The notes beneath the pieces are model-generated. The model saw only the letters and a program-made list of their open reading frames with translations, was not told the origin of the DNA and ran no database searches. Both the position numbers and the translations under genes were made by a program. A stretch of DNA of 64,000 bases from Mesostigma viride (Eukaryota > Streptophyta > Mesostigmatophyceae > Mesostigmatales > Mesostigmataceae). The DNA lies in the NCBI GenBank assembly GCA_009746045.1, contig RPFO01000667.1:2402317-2466316 (forward strand). The letters run 5' to 3'. This document shows, one piece after another, positions 30,440 through 40,679 of the stretch. Within the stretch, counting starts at the first letter, position 1, and the number at the start of each line of letters is the position of its first letter.

Positions 30440-31130
30440 CCACCGTATCTCCCTCGCCTGGCACGCTTTACGCCAATACAGGGCCCTGTGGCGCAAGCCC
30501 TTGGGCAAGTTAGAGAAACAGGACCGGTTTTAAGGTCCTGGTCCTTCCTGTTGTCACGTATGGGGCCGAGACGTGGACCCTCACAGCTGACCTTGCCAAA
30601 AAGCTGGACGGCACGGTCAACAACATGCCGCGGTCAATTTTCCGTGTAAATGTGGGCTATGCTGCTCACGTCCGCGTGTGGGCTATGCTGCTCACGTCCG
30701 CAAGGAGAACTTGTACCTATAGGCATGCCACTTGTTAGGCAGCACCATCAAGCAGCGGCGCCTGGAGCAAGTAGTAGGGCACTTAGCTCGCACCAACCAG
30801 GTAGACACATCACGTGGCCCCTCCGCAGGGCTGCGACCTGCTCAGCCTGGCAGGCACCTCCTCAGTCACGTGGGACGGGCCCAGCAATGCTGGACGCCGC
30901 TGCAAGGCCCGCACTTTCAAAGAGCAGCTAGAAGAGGACATGGGGAGCCTATGAGGCCTCTCCGTGATTTGGAAAAAGATGATGGACAAGGCCAAGTGGG
31001 CTCAGGTTATAGAGGACAACCGCGACCCCCCTCCAGTGGGGAAGCCACGTGTTTGCAAACGCGGGAAGCATGCTAGGCAAGACCCCTACTAGGGTCTGGG
31101 GCACAATAGATAGAGTAGGATTGTTTGTAC
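30440..31130 (+). pseudogene. LINE post-RT fragment and 3' tail
   Basis: It includes VLPVVTYGAETWTLTADLA and KKLDGTVNN, the segment that follows the RT domain in the LINE at 50520-53512, then HLARTNQVDTS and a 3' end with GCAAGACCCCTA..TAGGGTC. A second copy of the same subfamily is inverted at 58420-59420. Many stops. Confidence 0.6.
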
Positions 31131-31149
31131 CTAGATAGAACAGACCGGT

Positions 31150-31435
31150 AAAATTAAATTAAATTGTAACATATCTCCGTTGGGAGTACATGTAGCACAT
31201 ATCCCTGAGAAGGAGAATATGCCTTTTAATACATTCTGGGCTACTTCTTGCAAGGGTAGGGTGTAAACTACGCCTGCTCTGGGTGCACAAAGTGCACCTG
31301 CACCACTATGTATTCCAGCACCTGAGGTGCGGACACAGGGTGGAAGATCATCGTGGCTAAACAATGGCTAGGGCATGGCTTCTCAGCAGAGAGTATCTCT
31401 CTGCATAGGCAGAGCTTGGCTAATTTGAAAGACCG
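31150..31435 (+). repeat. Repeat family A, copy
   Basis: Near-identical to 13285-13560 over most of its length. It directly follows a LINE 3' end here and again after 57780, which suggests some link with that LINE tail. Confidence 0.6.
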
Positions 31436-31439
31436 GTAA

Positions 31440-31560
31440 GATTGCGTGTACCCATCCATCCATCCAGCAGTGGGGAAGCCGCGCGTTTGCACACGTGGGA
31501 GGCATGCTAGACAAGACCCCTAGGGTCGCGGGCACCATAGTTATAGGACTGTTTCAGTAG
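31440..31560 (+). pseudogene. Third LINE 3' tail fragment
   Basis: It repeats the GTGGGGAAGCC..CGTTTGCACACG..GGCATGCTAGACAAGACCCC segment of 31030-31095 in diverged form. Confidence 0.45.
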
Positions 31561-31619
31561 ATAGCTTGTAGATAGTTTAGAACGGTAGGATTGCGTGTAC
31601 CCATCTGGCATCCATCCAT

Positions 31620-31835
31620 CGGGGTTAATGCTCCGTGACCGACTCCCCAACGGGAGCACCAGTTTAATTAACTAATTAATTTATCCATCCATCCATCGGG
31701 GTTAATGCTCCACGGTGTCTCCCCAACAGGAGCACGAGTTTAATTCACTAATCCATCCATCCGTCCATTGATCCGGGCCGTTAACCCAATGCTCCGTGAC
31801 GGACTCACCCCAACGGGAGCATGAGTTTACTTAAT
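31620..31835 (-). repeat. Three tandem-like copies of the CTCGTGCTCCCGTTGG motif
   Basis: Three minus-strand copies (31628-31672, 31696-31745, 31783-31830), each with a CCATCCATCC run on one side and a TTAATTAA-like run on the other. Confidence 0.6.
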
Positions 31836-31920
31836 TAATAATGTAATTAGATTAAGCACGTGACTGCGTCACGTGGGTGCCAATACAGAGTAAAGGAACC
31901 TTCAACCCTATATTCTGATC

Positions 31921-32030
31921 AGACACTCCGCAAAGGTGAAAACCTTTGCGTTCAGTGCCGGGCCGCGGAAAACGCGGAAAACGCGATCTACAAATGAATC
32001 CGACCGGAATCGAACCTTCAACCCTATATA
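31921..32030 (-). mobile_element. tRNA-related SINE, copy 2
   Basis: On the minus strand GGTTCGATTCC (32006-32016) is an exact B-box consensus. It is followed by the same body as at 26550-26640 (ATTCATTTG.AGATCGCGTT, GCACTGAACGCAAA). Confidence 0.55.
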
Positions 32031-32739
32031 CACAGCGAGAAGGAGGGAGGGCGCCCTAGCTTCTCTCACTGCCGCAGGTGGGCAGGCCACAGAGCGCTCT
32101 CTCCACGGCATGGTGCCGGGGCGCAACACTGTGGGTGCAATATGTAATTAGATAATATCTAGAATACACCGCATCCACTCTCTCTCGATCCCTTCTTTGG
32201 ACTCCCATGCAGAACAAGACGTGGTGGCAGAAGATTGTCAAGGCTCACACGCCAGCCCCTGTGGGCAAGCCACCTTCCCCCAAGAGGAGGAGGCGTTTTG
32301 ATGAGTAGTGTGGTTAGGATTTTCTAGACTAGATAGCTTAGATCGAGTTAGGTTAGTTCGATTACGCGGCTTCCTCCACTCCACCCATCCATCAAGGAAT
32401 ATGTGCTACATGATCTCCCAACGGAGGCATGTCATAATTTAATTTAATTTAATTTAATTTTTAATAGAATACCGACAATGATGACAGAATCAGCAACCAA
32501 ATGACCAAGATCCGCAGTGAATTCTAGGTTACAAGTGTTGGGTGGGCAGGGTGGCGCGGGCTGGCGACCACCCACACGCCGCGGCAGTCAAAAACAGTGC
32601 CACACCACACTAGAAGCCAGTTCACGGCTTTCTGGGTGGGTATTTGCTAGTACAGCCAGCAGCCTTAAGCGACCCAACTTTAAGCGTGAACCCAACTTAA
32701 GCCAACCCAACTTACGGCGTGAATGACTGTACATGACAT

Positions 32740-33425
32740 GTAATAAGAAATCCCTTGATGTAATGTGTGTGGTTGTCTCCTTGATGTAATAAGAAATGAT
32801 TTCGCTTCCTCACCTTCTAATTAATTAATTATTAATTAGTTAGACTCGTGCTCCCGTTGGGGAGTCACCTTCTAAGGTTACTCTCATCGCGCTCACATCG
32901 GCACCGAAGAAGCTAGTACGGTAGGCACTAGGCACTAGGCACCACAACTTCCGCAAGCCGACTGCCCGGCCGAGTGCCGAGTGCCGACAGCCGAGTGCCA
33001 GTCTGCCAGACGCAACTCAAACAACTCAATGAGTTTTGACGTGACGCAGCGGTTGAGAGTGCCCCCGAACGGGACACGCGCCAAACTGAACACACTGACA
33101 TTGAACTTGGCGCCAATTCACGAAAGGAAAGGGGAAATGGATCTATGGAAAGGACATGATGATAGGGCCTACGAAAGGCAATACACCCCCCCACACACGT
33201 TTAAGACTGGGGTCCGACCAATACAGGGCTCACAATCTTAAAGAATCTTACTACTTTGATTCGTTTTTACTAAGTTCTACTACATTCTACTACAATTATA
33301 CTACTAAAAAATTAAATTAAATTAAATTATAACATGCCTCCGTGGGGAGATCATGTAGCACATATTTCATGATGGATGGGATGGAGGAAGCCGCGTGATC
33401 GAACTATGCTAACTCTATCTAGAAT
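32740..33425. other. No gene seen
   Basis: It contains a CTCGTGCTCCCGTTGG copy (32845-32870), a GGCACTAGGCACTAGGCACC short tandem near 32922 and an ATTAAATTAAATTATAACATG tail (33305-33335) like those at 25815 and 32440. Confidence 0.4.
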
Positions 33426-33429
33426 CCTA

Positions 33430-33634
33430 ACTACACTACTCATCAAAACGCCTCCTCCGCTTGGGGGGAGGTGGCTTGCCCACAGGGTCGGGCGTGTGCG
33501 CCTTGACAATCTTCTTCCACCGCGTCTTGTCCTGCATGGCAGTCCAAAGACGGGAGAGAGAGTGGATGCGGTGCTCAAACTGGGCTGGGACCACTAGGTC
33601 GTCCAGCAACATCTGAACGGGTGGTTTTACCGGA
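33430..33634 (-). pseudogene. LINE 3'-terminal coding fragment
   Basis: The minus strand encodes HRIHSLSRLWTAMQDKTRW then KKIVKAHTPDPVGKPPPPKR and a stop. The same C-terminus appears at 32215-32310 on the plus strand (QKIVKAHTPAPVGKPPSPKR), so two copies of one LINE end are present. Confidence 0.55.
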
Positions 33635-34169
33635 TTAGGATACATTTGCACGGCTTCAAGGCCGGGCCCACTTCAAATGTTCCGCCGTCCAAGCCAAGTG
33701 TGTGACACTTTTTCGCTATTTTCGCAAAAAAAAAATAAAATTTCGCACGAGTTCGCGTGATTTTCGCGTGATTTTCGCAAAATTTTCACACATTTTCGCA
33801 CGATTTCGCACGATTTCGCACAATTTTGCATGATTTCGCACAATTTCGCATGTCCATTTCAACCAAGGGTCGTTTTGGGGAGTGACGTTTGACAAAATTT
33901 CGCATGAATTCACACACGTTGTGCACATCAAAATTTTTTACCGTCGACATTTTTCACATGAAATTTCGCACAATTTCAGCAAATTTCGCACAAATTCGCA
34001 CGATTTCAGCAAATTTCACACGATTTCAGCAAATTTCGCACAATTTCGCACGATTTCGCACGACGAATCACTCTGCAGAGTGACGATCGTCGAAAAAGTC
34101 AAAAAAACGACCAAAAGTGTCACACTTTTCGGAACATTTGAAGTGGGCCCGGCCTCAAATGTATCCTAA
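33635..34169. mobile_element. MITE with long inverted ends and TTTCGCACGA-type internal repeats
   Basis: The ends TTAGGATACATTTG and CAAATGTATCCTAA are inverted. Further in, GGCCGGGCCCACTTCAAATG (33662-33681) is mirrored at 34134-34153. The interior is a degenerate array of ~11-base units such as TTTCGCACGAT and TTTCAGCAAA. There is no ORF of note. TA at both edges would fit a Tc1/mariner-type target, but this is only suggestive. Confidence 0.65.
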
Positions 34170-34640
34170 ATGCACCATTGGCAAACATGGTTTCTGGACA
34201 TGGTCGATATCATTCATATGTTTGGCAAGCATGATATGATCATGCTTGCCAAAGATGTTGTCTCTTTTCATATTTCACACATATATTATCGGCCTCGGCG
34301 TGCCATGCTTCCACGTTTGTTGTCTCTTTTCATATATTCAATGTAAATATGATCAATAAAATTCCAAACATGACCATGTTGGAGACTTCAAGTGGAGCAT
34401 CATGATTACTGTTTTCACTATTACGTAACCCATGGTTCATGTTAACATGGCATAATGAGCAATCCTAATGACCCCATGACTAATGGTGAAGTTAATAAAG
34501 TTACATCGTGGCACGTCACTATATCAAGTTGCATCATTGTGCATAAAGTAGTTTAGCACTGAGTTGGCATGCCAACATCAGGTAGACTAAATAAATTAAA
34601 ACCAGAATTGATCAACAACCCAGTATCCAAATACAGTATC
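34170..34640. other. No gene seen; AT-rich
   Basis: AT-rich sequence with no coding frame and no recognised repeat. Confidence 0.4.
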
Positions 34641-34641
34641 C

Positions 34642-34654
34642 ATATATATGCAGG
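34642..34654. repeat. Target-site duplication ATATATATGCAGG
   Basis: Thirteen bases repeated exactly at 35145-35157, on the two sides of the truncated LINE insertion. Confidence 0.75.
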
Positions 34655-35144
34655 GTGGCGCGGCCCTTGGCTCTTAGCCACGTGGCTGGGGCCTCCCTCA
34701 CGGCAGGTTACACGGCGGACCGGGCGGAGCGGGCCAAGCTCCTGGCCTATGGCGACGTCGGGCACCATCGTGTGGTGCCCTTTGTCCTGGAGGAGTTTGG
34801 GGCCATGGGGCCCCTGACCTCCGCCTTCTTCAAGGAGTGTTGCCGGCTCCGGGAGGACCGGCTGGACCTGGAGGGCCAGCGGGCCCCATGGTCGGCGCGG
34901 ACCTGGACGTCATATTGGCGTCAGCGCTTGTCGGTGGCTCTGACTCGGGCCATGGCTGACATCATGCTCCGCCGTACGCGGGCTGATTTTGCGGTGCAGC
35001 AGGGCTATTAGGTTCCTCCCGTTAGGCGTTTCCATTGGTCTTATCGTAGTATAGAGCTTTGACATGGCTCTGTATATAGGTTTATAGCTGGGCGTTTGCT
35101 TTGGTTTGAGTGATTTCACTCTGTTGTAAGTAATTATATTTTTT
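34655..35144 (+). mobile_element. 5'-truncated LINE insertion, C-terminal coding end and 3' UTR
   Basis: An open frame to 35011 ends in the C-terminal part of a LINE polyprotein (VVPFVLEEFGAMGPLTSAFF, then RMADIMLRRTR-like sequence), followed by a 130-base 3' UTR and a T-rich tail. Its last 388 bases recur at 56490-56880 with about three differences. Both copies are truncated at the 5' side and carry target duplications of 13-15 bases, the hallmark of target-primed reverse transcription. Confidence 0.7.
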
Positions 35145-35505
35145 ATATATATGCAGGTCGTACTACAGGTACAGCCACGGCTGCCACGCGGCTTCTGCAG
35201 CGAGCTCTTTCTCATCAATGCAACAACACATCAGCCCAGCAACACAGCAGCACCATGACCTTAGCACAGCAGCAGCACAACTGTAGCTCAGCAGCACGGC
35301 CGCAATGCAGCAGTGCATCAACTTTTTTATATATATGCAGGTCGTACTACAGGTACAGCCACGGCTGCCACGCGGCTTCTGCAGCGAGCTCTTTCTCATC
35401 AATGCAACAACACATCAGCCCAGCAACACAGCAGCACCATGACCTTAGCACAGCAGCAGCACAACTGTAGCACAGCAGCACGGCAGCAGCACGACAGCAA
35501 TACAT
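35145..35505. repeat. 184-bp tandem duplication
   Basis: The block starting ATATATGCAGGTCGTACTAC at 35147 is repeated at 35331, 184 bases on. The first copy begins at the LINE target duplication. Confidence 0.7.
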
Positions 35506-35810
35506 CAGCGGCACGGCAGCAATGCAGCAACACATCAGCACAACAGCACAACAGCAGCACGGCCGCAATGCAGCAGTGCATCAACACAGCAGCACGGCAG
35601 CAGCACGACAGCAATACATCAGCGGCACGGCAGCAATGCAGCAACACATCAGCACAACAGCACAACAGCAGCACGGCCGCAATGCAGCAGTGCATCAACA
35701 CAGCAGCACGGCAGCAGCACGACAGCAATACATCAGCGGCACGGCAGCAATGCAGCAACACATCAGCACAACAGCACAACAGCAGCACGGCAGCAATGCA
35801 GCAACAGTAG
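35460..35810. repeat. 114-bp tandem repeats rich in CAG
   Basis: About three units of 114 bases (for example GCAGTGCA at 35573 and 35687) built from CAGCACGGCAGCAATG-like blocks. Being a multiple of three, all six frames are long but low complexity; I do not read any as a gene. Confidence 0.8.
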
Positions 35811-35882
35811 CATGGCAGCACAGCAGCAGCAGCAGCAGCAGCAGCACATGAGCAGCTCAATGACAACAACGCTGCTCGCGCT

Positions 35883-37690
35883 TCAGCAGTCGTCGTCGTC
35901 GTCGTCATCGTCATCGGCAAGGATGAGCGCTCGCTTCCGACGCCGGGAGGCGCCTGCGTTGTTGTTCTCCGCCACATCGTCGCTGGGTGGAACCATCTCG
36001 CGCAATCGAGCCTCGGCCAGGGTGATATCCGGCGCTTGCAACGCAGGGACGACCACACCGGGGCACCCGCAGATCTGTGCCTCCAGCTCGTGGAGAGGCA
36101 CGCAAGAAACCGCGTCCTCCTCCCAACGGGCACCCCAGTACATGGCTACCATGTCGTTTTGCGTGTCAACAACAGCGACACGACCATGGTACCTGCCGTC
36201 CCGGCTTTCGGTGCGACCGTCCGCAGATATCACACGCTCCGACGCCCAATGACACACGACTTGCCCTACGAGGTTGCGGCTGCCACTCTTGACCTGCAGC
36301 GTTATGTCTTCCCAGCATGCCTTCGCCATGCCGACGATGCCCTTCGAGCATTCAGCATCTTGCCACTTCACGACCGGGTGTTCCGCGTCATCGGGCACCT
36401 CCTTCAGCGCCTTTAGGCACTCCTTGGTGAGCTTTTTGTTCGCACCCAAGGAGACTGCATGGGGCGGCTGACCTCGCTTGCCCACCACTTGTGTCAAGAC
36501 GAGGTCTGACGCGGTGATGATCACCGTGTGCGCCGCAGTGGTTGGCGGATGGGGCCATTGCGCAATGTCTGGGTTCCACGGGTGCCACGTGTCACGCAAA
36601 TGCTTAGCGCGGTATACAAAGAGCTCAATAGAAGGTTGGCCGCCATCCTCCTTCGCAACCACCTCCTTGATGATGCCAAAGAGGACTGGAGTCCACGTGA
36701 GCTTCGAGTTGCAGAGAATACCAGCTGAAGGGTGCCAGTATAGAACAGCGGAGCCTTTCTCAACGCCTTGCATGCGCTTCAAGTAAGCGACCTTGGCTGC
36801 CATGGCCCTGTCTTCTGCCGCCCATTCCTGCTGTGTGTGGCCATCATGACGAACTCGGTCTACCAGCGGGGTGACGCGCACCGCCTCTGCGTCGACCAAC
36901 GCCATGAAGTGCTCTTCTTGCGTCGGTGGTGGTTCAGGCGCTGCATCGTGCTCACGCAGGGCGGAGATGTCCGCGCGAGATGGCCACGGCAAAGGGCGCC
37001 ACTCCTCAGGCACCTCCTCAGGGGCATGTGGGACTTTTGCGAAAAAGGCCTCGTTTGGCTTGATGGTGTCGGGCGGAAAGTACCACTGCCAGATGCCATG
37101 GGGCAACTTCTGGACCCTTGCTTTGATCGACTCCAGCTCCTTCCCCAGAAACTCCATGTTCAATGGTGCGAAGGCTGGGGTGTCCTGCAACATCGGAATG
37201 CGGTCTGGATCCACAAGTCGGACGCCAAACAGCGGCCGCCCCTCCGCATCAAACTTGTAAGGCTGTGTAATCGCCTTCCCGCACCGTGGCGCGCCTTCCT
37301 GTCGAGTCCCCGCGGGCTGCCACGGCGTCTTTTGGGACTCCGTGGTCCGGTAGGACAACCAGGTCTCTGCGTTGCCCTGTACCTGGAAGAAGACGGCGTG
37401 GTGCACCTTCATTGAGCGACTGCCTTTTACAGGCACCGGCTGTGCCGCTCCGCCGCCCGCCGGCTGCGCCGCCGGCCCGCCGCGCGCCGGCTGCCCCACC
37501 CCGTAGCCCGTCGACAGCCCCGCCCCACCGCGTGTCGGCTGTGACACCCCGCCGCGCACCGGCTGGCCCGCCCCGCCGCCCGTCGACTGCCCCGCCCCGC
37601 CGCCCGTCGACTGCCCCGCCCCGCCGCCCGTCGACAGCCCCGCCCCGCCGCATGCCAGCTGTGCCGGCCCGCCGCCCACGCGCGCCGGCA
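35883..37690 (-). CDS. C-terminal part of the DUF7869-like protein
   Basis: From about 37440 to the stop at 35883 the minus strand has normal-looking coding sequence of about 520 residues. It begins after a GC-rich repeat (VKGSRSMKVHHAVFF), with a basic RRRKRALILADD end and a final poly-Asp tract. No known domain is recognised; a stretch near 36480-36740 (AVLYWHPSAGI, WTPVLFGIIKEV) recalls chromatin-reader BAH- or SH3-like folds only weakly. Its position directly after 38520-40169, same strand, and the shared GGAGQS repeats suggest one protein of about 1,400 residues broken by homopolymer indels. Confidence 0.55.
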
Positions 37691-38300
37691 GCGCCGCTGG
37701 CCCCCGCGCGCCGACGGCCCTGCCCCGCCGCCCGTCGACTGCCCCGCCCCGCCGCCCGTCGACAGCCCCGCCCCGCCGCCCACGCGCGCCGGCAGCGCCG
37801 CTGGCCCCCCGCGCGCCGACGGCCCTGCCCCGCCGCCCGTCGACTGCCCCGCCCCGCCGCCCGTCGACAGCCCCGCCCCGCCGCCCACGCGCGCCGGCAG
37901 CGCCGCTGGCCCCCGCGCGCCGACGGCCCTGCCCCGCCGCCCGTCGACTGCCCCGCCCTGCCGCCCGTCGATAGCCCCGCCCCGCCGCATGCCGGCTGCG
38001 CCGCCGCTGCCACCTCGCTGCACGCTGGCTGCGCCACCTCGCCGCCCGCCGACTGCCCCGCCCCGCCGCGCACCGGCTGCCCCGCCCCGCCGCCCGTCGA
38101 CTGCCCCGCCCCGCCGCGCACCGGCAGCGCCGCCCCGCTGCCCGCCGACTGCCCCGCCCCGCCGCGCACCGGCAGCGCCGCCCCGCTGCCCGCCGACTGC
38201 CCCGCCCCGCCGCGTGCCGGCTGCGCCGCCGCTGCCGCCCCGCCGCGCACCGATGGCGCCGCCCCTCCGTGCGCCGGCTGCGCCTCGCTGCACGCAGGCT
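37440..38300 (-). repeat. GC-rich coding tandem repeats (GGAGQS/GGAALP type)
   Basis: 30-36-base units of CCGCCC..GTCGAC..CCCCGCC encode GGAGQSTGG-like blocks. A larger unit of about 105 bases is repeated three times (near 37690, 37795 and 37905). The copies have C5 or C6 at the same spot (CTGGCCCCC against CTGGCCCCCC), which moves the reading frame between copies. Confidence 0.75.
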
Positions 38301-38519
38301 GCACGACATCACCACGCACCCTGGTGACCTTGATAACCTGATCCTCCCTACCGGTCATCCAATCTACCGTGCTGCACCAACCGGCAAACGACTCGCGCTG
38401 CAACGGAGTGAGAAAGTTCCTGACATCGTAAGCGACCCCCAATACCTTGACCTCCGTGCCAGCGGGGACGGTCGAGTTGCAGTTCGCAGCTGCACCACTA
38501 GGCTGACGGAATGCCTCTT

Positions 38520-40169
38520 CTATGGCCGCCACCCAGCTCTCCAAAGTTGGGTACTTGTGCACGAAGCTAGGCCCCCCGCCACAGCGTGTCTCATGTAGGC
38601 CACAAGCACGCCGAATTTCTGATCTGGGTCGGCGTGCGTGTGGCCCACGAGCATGCGGTGCATTTCGACGACGTCGAAGAAGCCAACGTGTACGAGCCAC
38701 CATGCAAACAGTAAGACGGTGTGATTCCGGTTTTCACTCCCACCGTCCAGTTGCAGGCACAAACACCTGGGCATGTGCGGCAGCCCCGCCCTCCTCCATG
38801 GCTGGTCCCTCATCAACTGCGCCAGGATGTGCATCAGCATCGTGACGGTGACACTGCCGGAGAGGTTGTCGGTCATGAGGACCCATGCGAGAACGATGAA
38901 CCACATCGCCTTGTACCCATTGACGGCCGCACAGAAGAGCGAGAACGGCATCATGCCACCTGCATAGCTGCCCCATGAGTCGGGCCCCCCCACCAGCTTC
39001 GGCCAGTATGTCTTGGCGTGATCCAGCTTGTCGAGGTTGATCGACAAAATGGCCGTCAACATAGCGGCCACCATCGCGCAGGCAAGCTCGCGCCTCAACC
39101 AATAGTTCTGGCGGGTAAACCAGGCCAGAGCGACATGCTGCTTGATTTGGTTGTCGACGTACTGCCGTTGTGCCTCAGTTGAAGCACCGCGGCGCCGCAT
39201 GCGCAGTTCCACGCAGTCCGCGCAGTGACCGGTGCTCTTGTTGTGCGGGCATACCACCACCTTCGGGCTCCTCTGCCCTGGGAAGTAGTCGCCTTTGCAG
39301 TAGGTGCGCCAGATGCGGTAGAATGCGTTGTAGCCTAGCACCTTGGCCCCTTCCCCCGCTTCTGCCACCACGTCTTCAACGTACATGGCGTGCATCTCCT
39401 TGATGGACATGACGTCCATGAAGACAACGCCAGCATGAGTCGGGTCATGGTCTGCGATCTGCTGCACCAACTCGTGCATCCACATTGCTGCGTGTTCGCC
39501 AACCTCCGAACGCCCCCGAGCATCACGCTCAGGTGGTGCGTGCTCCAGACCAACACCGAAAGTCGCTAGGTCGTTGGGATGCACGGTCAGGAAATACTCT
39601 TTCGCCGACACGACCGACGCCACCAGATTGTTCCAAGTCGCCCGGGTAACGCCGGCCATCTTCCGGATGGCAGATGCACAACCGGTGACGGTGTACATGC
39701 ACCCCGCAATCACCACGTCCACGTGTAAAGGGCCGGTAATGATGTACTTCTTGTAACGGCCACCGTCGGCAGGGGATTCTACCTCGATGTTGCCCACGCC
39801 GGCCGACCGGATCACCTCGCAAAGGGAGGCCATGCGCTGCTGGTCCGTTTGGTTGTACAGGTACTCTCGAAAGGCAGTCCACGACCTGGTATCGGTAAGT
39901 AAGGTGCCCACCTTCTCGAGGCAATGCTCCCCACAAGTCGGACCGCACTTCCTGGCCTTGGCGATGTCCTTGTCAACGGACTTCAATTTGGAGGCGAGAA
40001 GCCGGGCGCCATCTTTCTTCCCACTGCGCTTCGCTCGAGAGGAAGACGTGCCGGGCCCCATTTCCGTGTGAAGCAGGTCGTCGTCAGAGCCGTCAGAATC
40101 CCCGCCCCAACTAGCTTCAGAACTCGCATCCGAATCCACCAGGTCTGGCACATCCCATTCTTCATCCAT
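38520..40169 (-). CDS. DUF7869-like, transposase-related protein (N-terminal part)
   Basis: 549 codons from an ATG; acidic start (DLVDSDASSEASWGGDSDGS), then a basic segment. A cysteine-rich stretch lies near residues 310-330 (VVVCPHNKSTGHCADCVELR). The C-terminal part has CLQLDGGSENRNH and LVGHTHADPDQKFG, the signature of the eukaryotic DUF7869 domain, whose Asp/Glu pattern resembles an RNase-H-fold transposase. After residue ~530 the frame slips at a six-base homopolymer (38572-38577): the neighbouring frame continues with GPSFVHKYPTLESWVAAIEE. The function is unknown; a domesticated or mobile transposase-like gene is possible. It starts 1.35 kb from, and divergently to, the gene at 41519. 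Confidence 0.6.
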   Translation of the reverse strand: MDEEWDVPDLVDSDASSEASWGGDSDGSDDDLLHTEMGPGTSSSRAKRSGKKDGARLLASKLKSVDKDIAKARKCGPTCGEHCLEKVGTLLTDTRSWTAFREYLYNQTDQQRMASLCEVIRSAGVGNIEVESPADGGRYKKYIITGPLHVDVVIAGCMYTVTGCASAIRKMAGVTRATWNNLVASVVSAKEYFLTVHPNDLATFGVGLEHAPPERDARGRSEVGEHAAMWMHELVQQIADHDPTHAGVVFMDVMSIKEMHAMYVEDVVAEAGEGAKVLGYNAFYRIWRTYCKGDYFPGQRSPKVVVCPHNKSTGHCADCVELRMRRRGASTEAQRQYVDNQIKQHVALAWFTRQNYWLRRELACAMVAAMLTAILSINLDKLDHAKTYWPKLVGGPDSWGSYAGGMMPFSLFCAAVNGYKAMWFIVLAWVLMTDNLSGSVTVTMLMHILAQLMRDQPWRRAGLPHMPRCLCLQLDGGSENRNHTVLLFAWWLVHVGFFDVVEMHRMLVGHTHADPDQKFGVLVAYMRHAVAGGLASCTSTQLWRAGWRP

Positions 40170-40179
40170 GTTAATAGGA

Positions 40180-40620
40180 AATCTACTGTATTACACCCGG
40201 TGGTGCTTGGACAGAAGCAAGAAACCCCGCCCACCGCTCAAATGTGGCGCCCAACAAAGCCCCAAACTGATTTCTTCAATAAGTCTACTGTTCTACATCC
40301 GGTGGTGGATGGACACAAGCAATAAAGGCCCCGCCCACACCTCAGATTTCTTTAGAAAATCTACTGATCTACATTCGATGGCGCCTTCACAGAAGCAGGA
40401 AACTCCGCCCACCGGTCAAATGTGACGCCCAACAAAGCCCCAACTGATTTCTTCAAGAAGTATACTGTTTTACAGCCGGTAGTGCTTGGGCAGAAGCACT
40501 ATCAAAGAGACAACCAGCGCAGGCCAGAAATCGCAGGCCAGAAATCGCAACTATGTAAAGCCCGCCCACACATCGGATTTCTTTACGAAAAACCTGTTTT
40601 ACATTCGATAGGAATTATAA
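40180..40620. repeat. ~120-bp tandem repeats upstream of the divergent gene
   Basis: Four imperfect units contain GATTTCTT..A..TCTACTGTTCTACAT, CCGGTGGTG and CCCCGCCCACC. The third includes a copy of the dispersed GACAACCAGCGCAGGCCAGA block (40508-40527). As this is the region between two divergent starts it may hold both promoters. Confidence 0.6.
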
Positions 40621-40679
40621 GATTCAAGCAGCAATACTCGTTTCTACCTGCGTGCGACTGCTGCGGCGGAGTGCTGCAA

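Larger units (their letters stand above)
29765..32732. mobile_element. TIR DNA transposon of unknown superfamily, composite
   Basis: The ends are inverted copies of GTACAGTCATTCACGCC, flanked by the direct duplication ATGACA (29759-29764 and 32733-32738). Inside each end, several copies of AACCCAACTTAAGGCG in both orientations form subterminal repeats (29778-29850 and 32665-32722), like transposase-binding arrays. No full transposase is present. One short ORF (30094-30285) is near the left end. The middle holds LINE, repeat A and SINE fragments that must have been captured or inserted later. A 6-bp target duplication does not single out a superfamily. Confidence 0.65.

Noticed and set aside
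35399-36133. Leucine/cysteine/alanine-rich frames across the CAG repeats
   Set aside because: The 114-bp unit is a multiple of three, so every frame stays open. The proteins are low complexity only.
37286-38341. Long plus-strand Pro/Ala/Arg frames
   Set aside because: They are the complement of the GC-rich GGAGQS repeat. The flanking conserved protein is on the minus strand.
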